A stretch of DNA of 64,000 nucleotides from Branchiostoma floridae (Eukaryota; Chordata; Leptocardii; Amphioxiformes; Branchiostomatidae). The position numbers and the translations under genes were made by a program. Of this stretch, positions 10,101 to 20,940 are shown piece by piece (position 1 is the first letter of the stretch; every line of letters begins with the position of its first letter). Below the pieces are notes generated by a model. The model did no database searches, had not been told where the DNA came from, and saw nothing but the letters and a program-made list of their open reading frames with translations. The DNA is taken from NCBI RefSeq assembly GCF_000003815.2, contig NC_049988.1, forward strand, positions 5,954,189 to 6,018,188, written 5' to 3'.

Positions 10101-11430
10101 CACAGGACAGGCCTGATGTGGGACAGTTACAGGTGAGGTAGGGTATGAAGAAATGGTGTCAGAAGTACACACAGGACAGGCCGGATGTGGAACAGTTACA
10201 GGTAGGGTATGAAGAAATGGTGTCAGAAGTACACACAGGACAGGCCTGATGTGGGACAGTTACAGGTAGGGTATGAAGAAATGGTGTCAGAAGTACACAC
10301 AGGACAGGCCTGATTTGGGACAGTTACAGGTAGGGTATGAAGAAATGGTGTCAGAAGTACACACAGGACAGGCCGGATGTGGAACANNNNNNNNNNNNNN
10401 NNNNNNNNNNNNNNNNNNNNNNNNNNNNNNNNNNNNNNNNNNNNNNNNNNNNNNNNNNNNNNNNNNNNNNNNNNNNNNNNNNNNNNNNNNNNNNNNNNNN
10501 NNNNNNNNNNNNNNNNNNNNNNNNNNNNNNNNNNNNNNNNNNNNNNNNNNNNNNNNNNNNNNNNNNNNNNNNNNNNNNNNNNNNNNNNNNNNNNNNNNNN
10601 NNNNNNNNNNNNNNNNNNNNNNNNNNNNNNNNNNNNNNNNNNNNNNNNNNNNNNNNNNNNNNNNNNNNNNNNNNNNNNNNNNNNNNNNNNNNNNNNGGGC
10701 CTGTTGTGGGACAGTTACAGGTAGGGTATGAAGAAATGGTGTCAGAAGTACACACAGGACAGGCCTGATGTGGAACAGTTACAGGTGAGGTAGGGTATGA
10801 AGAAATGTTGCCAGAAGTACACACAGGACAGGCCTGATGTGGAACAGTTACAGGTAGGGTATGAAGAAATGGTGCCAGAAGTACACACAGGACAGGCCTG
10901 ATGTGGAACAGTTACAGGTAGGGTATGAAGAAATGGTGTCAGAAGTACACAGGACAGGCCTGATGTGGAACAGTTACAGGTGGGGTATGAAGAAATGGTG
11001 TCAGAAGTACACACAGGACAGGCCTGATGTGGAACAGTTACAGGTAGGGTATGAAGAAATGGTGCCAGAAGTACACACAGGACAGGCCTGATGTGGAACA
11101 GTTACAGGTAGGGTATGAAGAAATGGTGTCAGAAGTACACACAGGACAGGCCTGATGTGGAACAGTTACAGTTAGGGTATGAAGAAATGGTGTCAGAAGT
11201 ACACACAGGACAGGCGTGATGTGGAACAGTTACAGGTAGGGTATGAAGAAATGGTGTCAGAAGTACACACAAGACAGGCCTGATGTGGGACAGTTACAGG
11301 TAGGGTATGAAGAAATGGTGCCAGAAGTACACACAGGACAGGCCTGATGTGGAACAGTTACAGGTAGGGTATGAAGAAATGGTGCCAGAAGTACACACAG
11401 GACAGGCCTGGTGTGACAGAGTTACAGGTA
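7061..11430 (+). repeat. 64-bp minisatellite made of an exon end plus its splice donor
   Basis: About 68 direct copies of a 64-bp unit, interrupted by a 310-bp gap. Each unit holds the last 57-59 bases of the RRP7A-like exon (ATGAAGAAATGGTGTCAGAA to GGAACAGTTACAG) and then GTAGGGT, the start of the intron, so each carries a donor site. Variants recur in blocks (TGTCGCAGAG in place of TGTGGAACAG; GTGAGGTAGGGT insertions), which suggests higher-order duplication. Because 64 is not a multiple of three, ORFs in either strand here are by-products. The last unit passes into unique intron at about 11430. Confidence 0.95.
10387..10696. other. Assembly gap inside the 64-bp array
   Basis: 310 undetermined bases. 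The array continues on both sides with the same unit, so the true array length and copy number are unknown. Confidence 0.99.
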
Positions 11431-11639
11431 CTAGATAGAGTAGGATCAGGGGGCAGATCTTGCTGGTTTCAGGTAGGTTTAAAGTTCCAACTTGAAACTT
11501 GCTACATTTTATACCCTGTAAGTCCAGTTGTGTGTTCTGTTGTTATGATGGCTGATGTTATTTGTGTATTCAGACGGGGGAAGCCAAATATAGATGTCTT
11601 CCCTGATCAGTATATCCTATTGTGTGTACTGTTCCCATG
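11431..11639 (+). other. Unique intron between two minisatellites
   Basis: Intronic sequence of the RRP7A-like gene. I see no gene or regulatory element. Confidence 0.6.
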
Positions 11640-12485
11640 GTAACTGTTGTTGTTTATTCAGAGTGAGCTGGACAGTTACATGGCACAGAATGACAAACAT
11701 ATTCCCTGATCAGTATATCCTATTGTGTGTACTGTTCCCATGGTAACTGTTGTTGTTTATTCAGAGTGAGCTGGACAGTTACATGGCACAGAATGACAAA
11801 CATATTCCCTGATCAGTATATCCTATTGTGTGTACTGTTCCCATGGTAACTGTTGTTGTTTGTACAGAGTGAGCTGGACAGGTACATGACACAGAATGAC
11901 AAACATATTCCCTGATTAGTATATCCTATTGTGTGTACTGTTCCCATGGTAACTGTTGTTGTTTGTACAGAGTGAGCTGGACAGTTACATGGCACAGAAT
12001 GACAAACATATTCCCTGATCAGTATATCCTATTGTGTGTACTGTTCCCATGGTAACTGTTGTTGTTTATACAGAGTGAGCTGGACAGGTACATGACACAG
12101 AATGACAAACATATTCCCTGATCAGTATATCCTATTGTGTGTACTGTTCCCATGGTAACTGTTGTTGTTTGTTCAGAGTGAGCTGGACAGTTACATGGCA
12201 CAGAATGACAAACATATTCCCTGATCAGTATATCCCATTGTGTGTACTGTTCCCATGGTAACTGTTGTTGTTTATACAGAGTGAGCTGGACAGGTACATG
12301 ACACAGAATGACAAACATATTCCCTGATCAGTATATCCTATTGTGTGTACTGTTCCCATGGTAACTGTTGTTGTTTATACAGAGTGAGCTGGACAGTTAC
12401 ATGGCACAGAATGACAAACATATTCCCTGATCAGTATATCCTATTGTGTATACTGTTCCCATGGTAACTGTTGTTGTTTATTCAG
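11640..12485 (+). repeat. 103-bp minisatellite made of a splice acceptor plus an exon start
   Basis: About 8.2 copies of a 103-bp unit. Each has an acceptor (TTGTTTATTCAG or TTGTTTGTACAG) followed by AGTGAGCTGGACAGTTACATGG, the first 22 bp of the next RRP7A-like exon, and then intron-like DNA (ATTCCCTGATCAGTATATCC). The last copy runs into the complete exon at 12486. This is the mirror image of the donor-containing array upstream. Confidence 0.94.
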
Positions 12486-12590
12486 AGTGAGCTGGACAGT
12501 TACATGGTGGACTATGACAAGCGCAAACAGGAGGAGCTGGAGAGAGAGAAGTCCCGCGGGGAGGAACCAGACGAGGAAGGATGGATAACG
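12486..12590 (+). CDS. RRP7A: RRP7A-like exon, acidic linker
   Basis: A 105-bp exon (35 codons, phase 0/0) between acceptor TTTATTCAG| and donor ATAACG|GTTGGT. It encodes SELDSYMVDYDKRKQEELE and EKSRGEEPDEEGWIT. The ...VDYD... start and PDEEGW.. end match the charged linker before the C-terminal RRP7 domain in metazoan homologues. The donor GTTGGT is weak compared with the GTAAGA and GTAGGG of the upstream exons. Eight partial copies of the 5' edge precede it in the 103-bp array. Confidence 0.85.
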
Positions 12591-12989
12591 GTTGGTTACC
12601 TTCACAAAACACTGCTTTTACAGGATTGCTTTGCGTGTGTATGATTGTGTGAGTGTATGTGTGTGTGCGCATGAACGTAATCTGCTACACCCCTCTCGGC
12701 CTCACAATAACTGCCCCCTCCCGTTCGCACGTGAGGTCGCTGCCATAGAGTAGCCGCGAGACCCACTCGCTGCAGCTCGTTTCCCACCCTTACAACTAGT
12801 GAACNNNNNNNNNNNNNNNNNNNNNNNNNNNNNNNNNNNNNNNNNNNNNNNNNNNNNNNNNNNNNNNNNNNNNNNNNNNNNNNNNNNNNNNNNNNNNNNN
12901 NNNNGACATGAAACTTTTGGTTATATTTCTGACCAATCTTCTAGAAATTTTGTTCCATTGATGAAGCTTTGCCCGTCAAATTTTCCCAG
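12591..12989 (+). other. Intron of the RRP7A-like gene with an assembly gap
   Basis: Contains a TG-rich stretch near 12640-12670 and a gap of 99 Ns (12806-12904). It ends in acceptor AAATTTTCCCAG|. No other feature is seen. Confidence 0.7.
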
Positions 12990-13217
12990 GTCACCCGTCA
13001 TGGCCGAACCCCCGGCGCACCGCGTACAGAAGCCATGGAGAAAAAAGCGCTGAAACGGGAGAAGAAGAAACGGTCGCGGCGGGAGCTGATGAACTTCTAC
13101 ACGTTCCAGATCCGAGAGTCCAAACGGGAACACATCGCACAGCTCAGGAAAAAGTTTGAAGAAGACAAGGACAAGATAGCAACAATGAAGGCTAACAGAA
13201 GGTTTAGACCATACTAG
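12990..13217 (+). CDS. RRP7A: RRP7A-like last exon, C-terminal RRP7 domain
   Basis: A 228-bp terminal exon (phase 0) ending in TAG at 13215-13217. It encodes VTRHGRTPG, a highly basic block (KREKKKRSRRELMNFY), RESKREHIAQLRKKFEEDKD and the terminal RRFRPY. These blocks are the signature of the RRP7 domain and its C-terminus in metazoan RRP7A. With the three upstream exons the visible protein is about 222 residues; the family is near 280, so about 60 N-terminal residues are missing. Partial copies of the 3' half of this exon, stop codon included, follow in tandem. The C-terminal half is intact, so the gene may be functional with upstream exons elsewhere or mis-assembled. Confidence 0.9.
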   Translation, partial: VTRHGRTPGAPRTEAMEKKALKREKKKRSRRELMNFYTFQIRESKREHIAQLRKKFEEDKDKIATMKANRRFRPY

Positions 13218-13696
13218 CTGTTTAGGTAACATGTCAAATACTGTGGATCATTAAATATTTCCAGCTATTTTATGTTCTTTAATACCATGTCACTGCTATC
13301 TCATCGCACAGCTCAGGAGAAAGTTTGAAGAAGACAAGGACAAGATAGCAACAATGAAGGCAAACAGGAGGTTTAGACCATACTAGCTGTTTAGGTAAGC
13401 ATGTCAAATACTGTGGATCGTTAAATATTTCCAGCTATTTTATGTTCTTTAATACCATGTCACTGCTATCTCATCGCACAGCTCAGGAGAAAGTTTGAAG
13501 AAGACAAGGACAAGATAGCAACAATGAAGGCTAACAGGAGGTTTAGACCATACTAGCTGTTTAGGTAACATGTCAAATACAGTAAACTGTGGATCGTTAA
13601 ATATTTCCAGCTATTTAATGTTCTTACCATGTCACTGCTATCTCATCGCACAGCTCAGGAGAAAGTTTGAAGAAGACAAGGACAAAATAGCAACTA
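13133..13696 (+). repeat. ~170-bp tandem array of the last-exon 3' half, stop codon and 3' flank
   Basis: Units start (CATCGCACAGCTCAGG) at 13133 in the true exon, then at 13302, 13472 and 13644, spacing 169-172 bp. Each holds the coding bases for AQLR.KFEEDKDKIAT through RPY-stop, then TAGCTGTTTAGGTAACATGT and an AT-rich spacer. Some copies have a strong donor-like AG|GTAAGC just after the stop and an acceptor-like CTATCTCATCGCACAG. The fourth copy is interrupted at about 13696 and the array resumes at 16888. Confidence 0.9.
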
Positions 13697-14937
13697 GAAA
13701 GGCCGACATTTGCTTAAGAGCAAATACAGCATATTTCAGCCATACCCCTTCCCACGCAACATTGGACTGTTCCAAATCACCCCTGCGCAAAAAATGGAAC
13801 ATCCTCTTAACAGTACATTATCCCCCAAAGTGGACTGGTATTGTGAATTGATTCCAGGTAAAAACAGAGCTTGCTTCTATTTTTCAGAAAATGACAATAA
13901 TCACACCTTCCATTCAGAAAATTTTCATCAGGGCCTGAAAATTGTTGAATGACTTCATGTAATGTCATTAACAATTTTCAGTACGATAACTAGGTGTAAG
14001 ATTAAAAAAGTATAAGCTCCTTGTGATGTGGGTACATTTATTATTGCAGTGAACTTTTTTTATTCAAGTAGGGCATACGATTTAATAATTATCAAGCAGG
14101 TGCAGGTACTGTAGGAGCGTTTGTTTTCTTCAAGCTGTAAAACTGTTAAACTGTTTTACTTTGTATGCAATCAGCCATCGAGCCTATTCTTATTTCAGTT
14201 TAACAACTTCCTGCCAGACCCGGAAGATACGATTGAACCTTGTTCGAGGATTTATTTTCGTCTGTCTGGTCAGTCTGTTCATACCCTGGCGCTGAGAGTG
14301 TTTTATTGGGCTGAAACTCTGGCAGTTTAAAGTTACTTACAATTTAAATGTTCAAAGTTTATGTCAAACAACAACAGCACTAGGAAATGTGGCCACTATA
14401 GACAGGTGGTCACTATAGAGAAAATGCTGATCTATTGACTAGGAGCCATACGTTACACATGATTTCAGTACACTGATCATTAATCATATAAACATTGCAC
14501 AGGTAAGCCAATTGTTTAGATGTACAATTAAGTTCAAATAATTCTGAAGAGAAATATTGATGAGAAAATAATCATTCTCGCCACTGTCTAACTTATAATT
14601 ACGTATCAAAACTAAACGCAGATTTTCTAACTAACGCACCTTTCGCCGACTTCATCAAAGGACCGCCGGCTATCAATCAAACACGGCTGTTGATTAGACT
14701 TAGAGTTTCAAACAGTCATGTGCTGTGTGCCAGTTGAAAGCGAACTTCATGCTACGTGATGTTTTACATTGCTTGGACCTTCTTTCCTACAGCGGTGCTT
14801 CTACAAAATATTTAGACTGTAACACTGAGTCCCACATGTTTTATAGAATAGAATTTGACGCAGAACAGCGTTTTTTGCTGGGTATTTTTCTTGAAACATG
14901 TCCGTGGGAATATCAGCGAGGCGGCGACGTAGGGATA

Positions 14938-16330
14938 TCAGACCGTCAACAAAAGTCGCACGGCGGCTAACGGCGCAGCGAAGATACTAGCGCTATAAAT
15001 AAGTGCTTCAACTAAGGATGGCAACCCGTACAATATTTTTGTATACTGTTGAGCTAAGTAAAGTTTGTTGTTTATGAGGTTTTAGTTGTCTTTGAAGTTT
15101 TGACCCGAAATATTTTAAAGTCAAACTGCTGAAGAGAAGTAAGTGACTGCTACGATTATCGTAGATATGGCCCTAAAAACTGATAAAAGAAGCCTTCTCA
15201 ATAGTCTAAAATGCAAGAGCTTCCGGGGGGCCTTCGCCCACCTGGGTCCCCCCAACCCCCCCCCCCCCCCCCCACAGTGGCCCTGCCCCTGGACCCCACC
15301 AGGGACATTCGGCGGCCCCCGGACCCCTGTCCGACGCTTTGAAAAAATCCTGGCGAGAAGTCTGTACGGCCTGAGTCTTCAAGTTAACGTATTATGTGGT
15401 CCCGCTTATGAATATTAATTAGCCTTCGCTTTCCTCTTCGCTGATTGGCTGAACCATTAATTGAATTAACTCTTCCTGCCGGCTAGACGCAGGTGCAGAT
15501 GTCGGCTCTGTGGGGTGAACGTCCGAAAGGTCATTGCATGGAGAACGAAAGAAAACCAATTTCCCCTAAAAAAAAGTGCTGTAATTAAGCCTTTTACAGT
15601 ACTTTATGCCAAAAATTTTACTTGGATCATTTTACCAACTATCTTATGCCTATCTATACCAAATGTTACTCATACCAGGGTACAGGGGTGCAAAATATAC
15701 CGTTATAAGACCGTCAACAACAGTCGCACGGAGCTAACAGCGCAGCGAAAATACCATCGCTAGCGTTTCAACTTCGGATAACAAGTTATAAGTACTGTTG
15801 AACTCAGTAACGTTAAAGTTTGTTTTTAGTTGCCTTTGACGGTTTGACCTGAAATAGTGTTACGCTAAACTCCTGAAGAGAAGTTAAGTGACTGCTGCGA
15901 TTATCATAGATATGCCCCTAAGAACTGATACAATATAAAGCCTTCTGAATAGTCTAAAATGCGAGAGCCTTAGGCGGGCTTCGCTCCCCCTGGCGGGAAC
16001 ACTGCTATATACGGGATCATGAAGCCCCGCTTATGAATATTAATTAGCCTTTGGCCTCCTCTTCGCTGATTGGCTAGGTCTTTGATTCAATTAACTCTCC
16101 GGCTGACGCGCACAGGTGTGGCTCTGTGCGGGGTCACGGAAGGTCACGTCAGGAGGCCAAAAGAAAACAAATTTCCCCTCAGAAAAGTGCCAAAATTAAT
16201 CATTTTAAAGTTGTTTATGTCAAAAATTTTACTTGAATCTTGTTACCAAGTATCTAATGCCTATCTATACCAAATTTCAGGTCATTTAATTGTAATACCA
16301 GGGTACAGGAGCCAAAAGTGTCCTTTTTTG
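14938..16330 (+). repeat. Diverged ~760-bp tandem duplication within the insertion
   Basis: Two copies begin with GACCGTCAACAA.AGTCGCAC (14941 and 15708). They share, in order, a GCGCAGCGAA block, a GCTGAAGAGAAGT or CCTGAAGAGAAGT block, AAGCCTTCT..ATAGTCTAAAATGC, and a CCCGCTTATGAATATTAATT segment. A poly-C run (about 15257-15274) lies in the first copy. No protein is recognised. Confidence 0.7.
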
Positions 16331-16680
16331 GTCAAAAATTGGCCGAAAATCGCAAAAATAAGCATTTTGTTGCACTGTACACCAAAAGTGTTATTAAATT
16401 TATATGAAGGGATTATCAAGGCACATCTGTGTCAAATTTCAGCTCATTCGGTTGCAATACCAAGGTACAGGAGCCAAAAGTGTCCTTTTTTGGTCAAAAA
16501 TTGGTCAAAAAATCGCAAAAATAAGCATTTTGTTGTACTGTACACCAAAAGTGTTATTGAATTTATATGGGGGCATTATCAAGGCACATCTCTGTCAAAT
16601 TTCAGCTCATTTGGTTGTAATACCAGGGTACAGGGGCCAAAATATACAGTTTTGGTCTAAAATTGACCAAAAAATCTCAA
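16280..16680 (+). repeat. Short tandem repeat with CCAAAAGTGTCCTTTTTTGG units
   Basis: About two and a half copies of a ~180-bp unit containing GCCAAAAGTGTCCTTTTTTGG, CACCAAAAGTGTTATT and TATCAAGGCACATCT. It lies inside the 3.2-kb insertion. Open frames across it are repetitive and not recognisable. Confidence 0.7.
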
Positions 16681-16887
16681 TAAAATCATTTTAGAGGCAG
16701 ATATGAAAAAAATGGGAAAAAAGCATCAAGGTATTGGCCCACTCTACCCCTGTGCCGAATTTCAGGTCATTCAGTCCAGGAACGGCGGAGATGAATCACT
16801 TTGAAGATTTGACAGGAGAAAGAAAGAAAGAAAGAAAGAAACATTACGAATACAATATATTTCACCATACTATGTATGGCTGAAATA

Positions 16888-17095
16888 TAACAATGAAGGC
16901 TTACAGGAGGTTTAGACCATACTAGCTGTTTAGGTAACATGTCAAATACTGTGGATAGTGAAATATTTCCAGCTATTTTATGTTCTTACCATGTCACTAC
17001 TATCTCATCGCACAGCTCAGGAGAAAGTTTGAAGAAGACAAGGACAAGATAGCAACAATGAAGGCAAATAGGAGGTTTAGACCCTACTAGGCTGT
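16888..17095 (+). repeat. Continuation of the last-exon array after the insertion
   Basis: The remainder of the interrupted copy (ACAATGAAGGCTTACAGGAGG...TAGCTGTTTAGG) and one further copy starting CATCGCACAGC at 17006. The array then ends in unique DNA after ACCCTACTAGGCTG. Confidence 0.88.
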
Positions 17096-18247
17096 TTATA
17101 AGCATGATACAAAATGATAAAACAAAATACTGAAAATTGTGAAATATTCACAGCTGTTTTATTTTGCACAGTTATTGCAGTGAGTTTTCACCACAATTTC
17201 ATCCCACCTGCAACTCATGCCTTGCATTACTACGGTTGTTTCAATTGAGAACTGAGAATACTTTAAGAGAATGCTTTAATAGCCTACTTTTACCATCCTG
17301 CTGGAAAAACAAGTCCCTGTATGTAATTTAATTAGTCAATTTGCAGTTCTGTAATCTCTTCAGACCACAATCCTTTTTATGCATTAAAAAATTACTGTTA
17401 CATAGTATCAATGTCGATGATGTAATAAGTTTGTCCCATCTACATGAAAACTATTGTTATGTACCACCTTAGTCTTTTTGTTGTCTTGATAATTGTTTTT
17501 GAAAGTGCACACTAGAAAGTCAGGTTGCTGTCTGTATAATTTAATGCAGCGGTGAGAAATGACTAGACTAGACTCAAAATGTCAAAAGTACATTGTGTAT
17601 CTTCTGAAGCGTAGAAGTTTTGACAGAAGATAAATGCTGCAATTTGATTCTTTCTATTGTCATTTAATTTAAATCTGATGTCTTGAATCCTTCATTGGTC
17701 TAATGATATACCATTGCTGGGTACAGTACATTAATTTCAAAACAATCCAATTCATAAACAATATACCCATATACAGTCTGGTTCACCCTTTTTCATATAA
17801 TCTATACATGGCCTACTATTTAATATATCCACGAATGTTTATACCGTAGAACTAATAGTGTTAATGACATGCTAGACCCTATATGTTGATTTAATCATAC
17901 CTATAGATATCCATATATGTGTGTTTAGTTGTACTGTAAGTAGTTGTTATACATGTAGACCTTACGAAAGTCGCTGTACTTTTGTCGTGTCAATAAAGAT
18001 TGTGTTTAAAAACTATGCCTAAATGCATAGATGCACGACAAAACACACTATATGCACAGTCTCTCTTCTCTCAAATCTAGCTAAAGGTAATATTTCCCTG
18101 AGTTGCAGTTCTGTTGCTGTACCATTAATTCCCCAACATTTAGTATCCCAACAGGTGCCATTAATTCTGTATGAAGAAAAGTGTGTTTGAAGGTTTGCTA
18201 TAATAAATGTACCATATGGTACAAAACTCAATGGAGTGATATCTGGT
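17096..18247 (+). other. AT-rich non-coding DNA with a possible poly(A) signal
   Basis: No gene is seen. AATAAA occurs at 17992-17997 in CGTGTCAATAAAGATTGTG. It could end transcripts of the RRP7A-like gene, but it is 4.8 kb past the stop codon, so the link is weak. Confidence 0.4.
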
Positions 18248-18889
18248 ATTGAAGTTTTTCAACTGTCATACAACACATTCTCACCTCGAATTTTCAGTCG
18301 CACCTACGTCGACCTTTTTCAGGAGTGATGATTCAGTTACTCTGATCAAGTGATTTGGAGACACGTGACTCGAGTAACGAATCATAGATGCCTGGCAGGC
18401 GATATCGGCCCCCATCGCCCCCAGGATAAGTGTGACCTAGTATACCATATTACGTGTCAGGGCAGAAACCTTCGGGGTCCCTGCCAAAAATCATACATTG
18501 GGGAAACTGAGCGCTCGCTGAAGACTAGGTTTCTGGAGCATAGAAGACCGAGCTCGATCTCGTCGGCGGAGGTGTCATAGCACATTAATATTGAATCACC
18601 GGGACATTTTATCACCTTGGACAAAGCACAAATATTGGATACTGAACCGGATTACTTAGCGAGGGGAGTAAAGGAGGCCATCTACATAAGAGCACACCAG
18701 CCGACACTGAACAAAGACGGGGGCCGATATCGCCTGCCAGGCATCTATGATTCGTTACACGAATCACGTGTCTCCAAATCACGTGATCAGAGTAACTGAA
18801 TCATCACTCCTAAAGAAGGTCGACGTAGGTGCGACTGAAAATTCGAGGTGAGAATAATTTGTGTTGTATGACAGTTGAAAAACTTCAAT
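18248..18889 (+). mobile_element. Truncated Penelope-like element flanked by inverted arms
   Basis: The 3' part of a Penelope-like element (GIY-YIG domain) with its 3' tail. A 166-bp arm at 18248-18413 is the reverse complement of the tail at 18719-18889; ATGCCTGGCAGGCGATATCG in one arm pairs with the other, and identity looks high. Penelope-like elements commonly end up with an inverted, 5'-truncated partner copy beside the main copy, which explains the structure. The interior between the arms is only 305 bp. Confidence 0.85.
18350..18799 (+). pseudogene. Penelope-like GIY-YIG endonuclease fragment
   Basis: One continuous frame with a single internal TAG (18578-18580). The part before the stop has CDLVYHITC, a PC.KSYIGETERSL segment and TRFLEHRR, the core of a GIY-YIG nuclease (YIG-x-R...EH). 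After the stop come SPGHFITLDKAQILDTEPD, then GVKEAIYIRAHQPTLNKDGG and a LPGIYDSLH end. This is the C-terminus of Penelope-like RT proteins, where the nuclease nicks target DNA. The RT domain itself is absent, so this is a 5'-truncated dead copy. Confidence 0.85.
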
Positions 18890-20303
18890 ATGTATTCTAT
18901 CAACACAGATGAGCTTGCATGCTAATATGAGTGATATTTGGTTTGAGGCTGAGTCGAAAATAGTGCAATTGGTTCTGTAACATTCATTTTTCATTGACGC
19001 CCATTCCTCATTAACTGGGAAAATTGGAGGTAGAAAATTGTGAAAAATAAAGTTGTCCAAAACGCTTACCTGCTGGTATGAACTTGTTACCACTTATATC
19101 GACTACCTTTTGCTATTTTTGTCTGGTGCTAACACGCTTAATTTTGGAGATATTTGATTTTTAGTAGGCCATGTCATCTTTCCTACTATTTCGTAATAAA
19201 GAGCATATTACTACACAGAGAAATGTTCCAGCAAGTAATAGTGGATTAACAACAGCCAAATTAGCGAATTTTCCAACCCAAAACCTTCAAATTACACGCC
19301 AATGAGAAATATTTAACCGCCGTGTCATTTGTTTCGGAATAATCATCAAAATTACTAGCTATTAAGTTTGCTACATTTGTATAAAAGTAAATAAATGATA
19401 TGTTTTTTTTTTCTGATATGAAGACAAACCGTTTAATACTCCTTAATTTTCACCCTGTAGGATGGGATAAGAGCGATAGAATATATTTATGAAAATGGTT
19501 GGAAGCATGCGATATCTATTCTACAGGTAAATGCCAATGAACTGTGGTAACGTAAATTACAGAATCTCTAACATTTGCAGGAAAGCCGAATAGTGTACAT
19601 ACTGGCTCTATTTGAACTGATCAGGTCATGTTCGTCTATAATGCTGGACCTCTTATCTTCATGTCGCTAACTCAGAGTAGCAAAAAAGTGTATCTTTGTT
19701 ATCCGGAATACCCGTATAATCTTGTTCGTCCTGTACCCACCCGGACTCTGCGGAAAGACACTCAAGATATGCAAGGTCTCTATCTTGGCGGGGTCTATTT
19801 AACTACATGCTAAGTAACAAAGGATTCACGCAATCACACGCTCTAGGTCAGAACCGCTTCGTCCTCGCGTCCTTTAATCAAGTCTTTGGGAATAGCAGGA
19901 CATGATGCGATGGCAACATGCACCAGATGGACTGGGCCTTTCTAGCACAAGCTTTCGATATTGGAAAGACAACAAACTAAACACCAGTTATCGCACTTCT
20001 TATAAAACATTTTTTAACGTCAGGACAATCTTTGTTCGTGGAACAAACACAATGTCACATCAATACAGAATGAATGTGCTACCTAACAAAATGTCCATCC
20101 ATACACCTTATATCGTGTGGTTTAATAATACCGGCAGAAAGAACTGTGTAATATGTGTCTAACAAGGCTTTTGTTGATGAGCAAGGCTATAAACAACATT
20201 ATCATATAGCCAGGCGCCGCGGACCAATCAGAAGGCCCCGTTCCACGTTGGTTATGACGCCGTAACACAAAGATCCAGGGCAGGCAGGTGGGTTTCACTC
20301 CTC
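18890..20303. other. Gene-free stretch
   Basis: AT-rich sequence without a recognisable coding exon; short open frames look random. One copy of the dispersed motif GGTAACGTAAATTA is at 19546-19559. Confidence 0.5.
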
Positions 20304-20414
20304 TGATTGGTCAGAATGAATCGACACCGGCACCGGTGTCGATGCAAATCGACACCGGTGCCGGTGTCGATTCATTTTGACCCCGGTGCCGGTGTCGATT
20401 CATTTTGACCAATC
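20304..20414. repeat. Large CCAAT-flanked palindrome of CGACACCGGTGCCGGTGTCG units
   Basis: GATTGGTCAGAATGAATCG at the left is mirrored by CGATTCATTTTGACCAATC at the right. Between them are three self-complementary GACACCGG(T/C)... units (GACACCGGCACCGGTGTC, GACACCGGTGCCGGTGTC, and CCCCGGTGCCGGTGTC). Both edges therefore carry a CCAAT box pointing outward or inward. Its function is unknown; it may be the core of a foldback element or a promoter-like island. Confidence 0.8.
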
Positions 20415-20940
20415 AAAAGTAGCGATACACACAAGAAAGTAAGATATATGCAGGCATTGACCAATAAAAAGGAGCGAAACAAATACCAGAGCAGAGGGAA
20501 TAAGTACAGACTTTAAGGGGGATGGCTCCTTCTAACATTGATAATGAGTTTTGTTCATTCTAAAAAGCCCGCAATGTTTTGGATATTTTCTGTGGAAATT
20601 TTTAGTTTCAAAATGCAGTGTGTAATCTCCTTACATATGCACGTACCAAAGAACAAAACATGCTTGAAACGTTCCTTACTTCATCAGTCAGTGTTGAGCA
20701 TGAATTTCTGTCATTCCAGTCGTGTCATCTTCAAAAAGCGCGCGAAAATGACGACAAACTTGGACGAGTCTACTTTGACAACAGGGGTTTATTTTGGTTC
20801 AGTCCAACCCAATATACATTTATTCAACTTGGTACTATACATTCCGTGTAATGTTGATTATTGAAGCATCAGATATCAATATAAACACCCGCATCTTTCC
20901 AAGTTGGTGCATGTCAGGTTTATCATTTGAACATCGTTCC

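Larger units (their letters stand above)
13697..16887. mobile_element. 3.2-kb insertion inside the RRP7A 3' array
   Basis: The array copy starting at 13644 stops at AAATAGCAAC and resumes at ACAATGAAGGC (16889), so about 3.2 kb has been inserted. The right end carries a (GAAA)n tract (16816-16840) and an imperfect hairpin (TTTCACCATAC / GTATGGCTGAAA, 16856-16888). The left part has the related ATATTTCAGCCATACC at about 13730, giving weak terminal inverted repeats. No transposase or RT frame is visible. The class is undetermined. Confidence 0.6.

Noticed and set aside
7075-11091. Repetitive ORFs such as CPVCTSDTISSYPTCNC
   Set aside because: Shadows of the 64-bp array; the unit length is not a multiple of three and indels make frames by chance.
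5224-12485. CRISPR array
   Set aside because: Units are contiguous full repeats with no unique spacers, and the context is a spliced eukaryotic gene.
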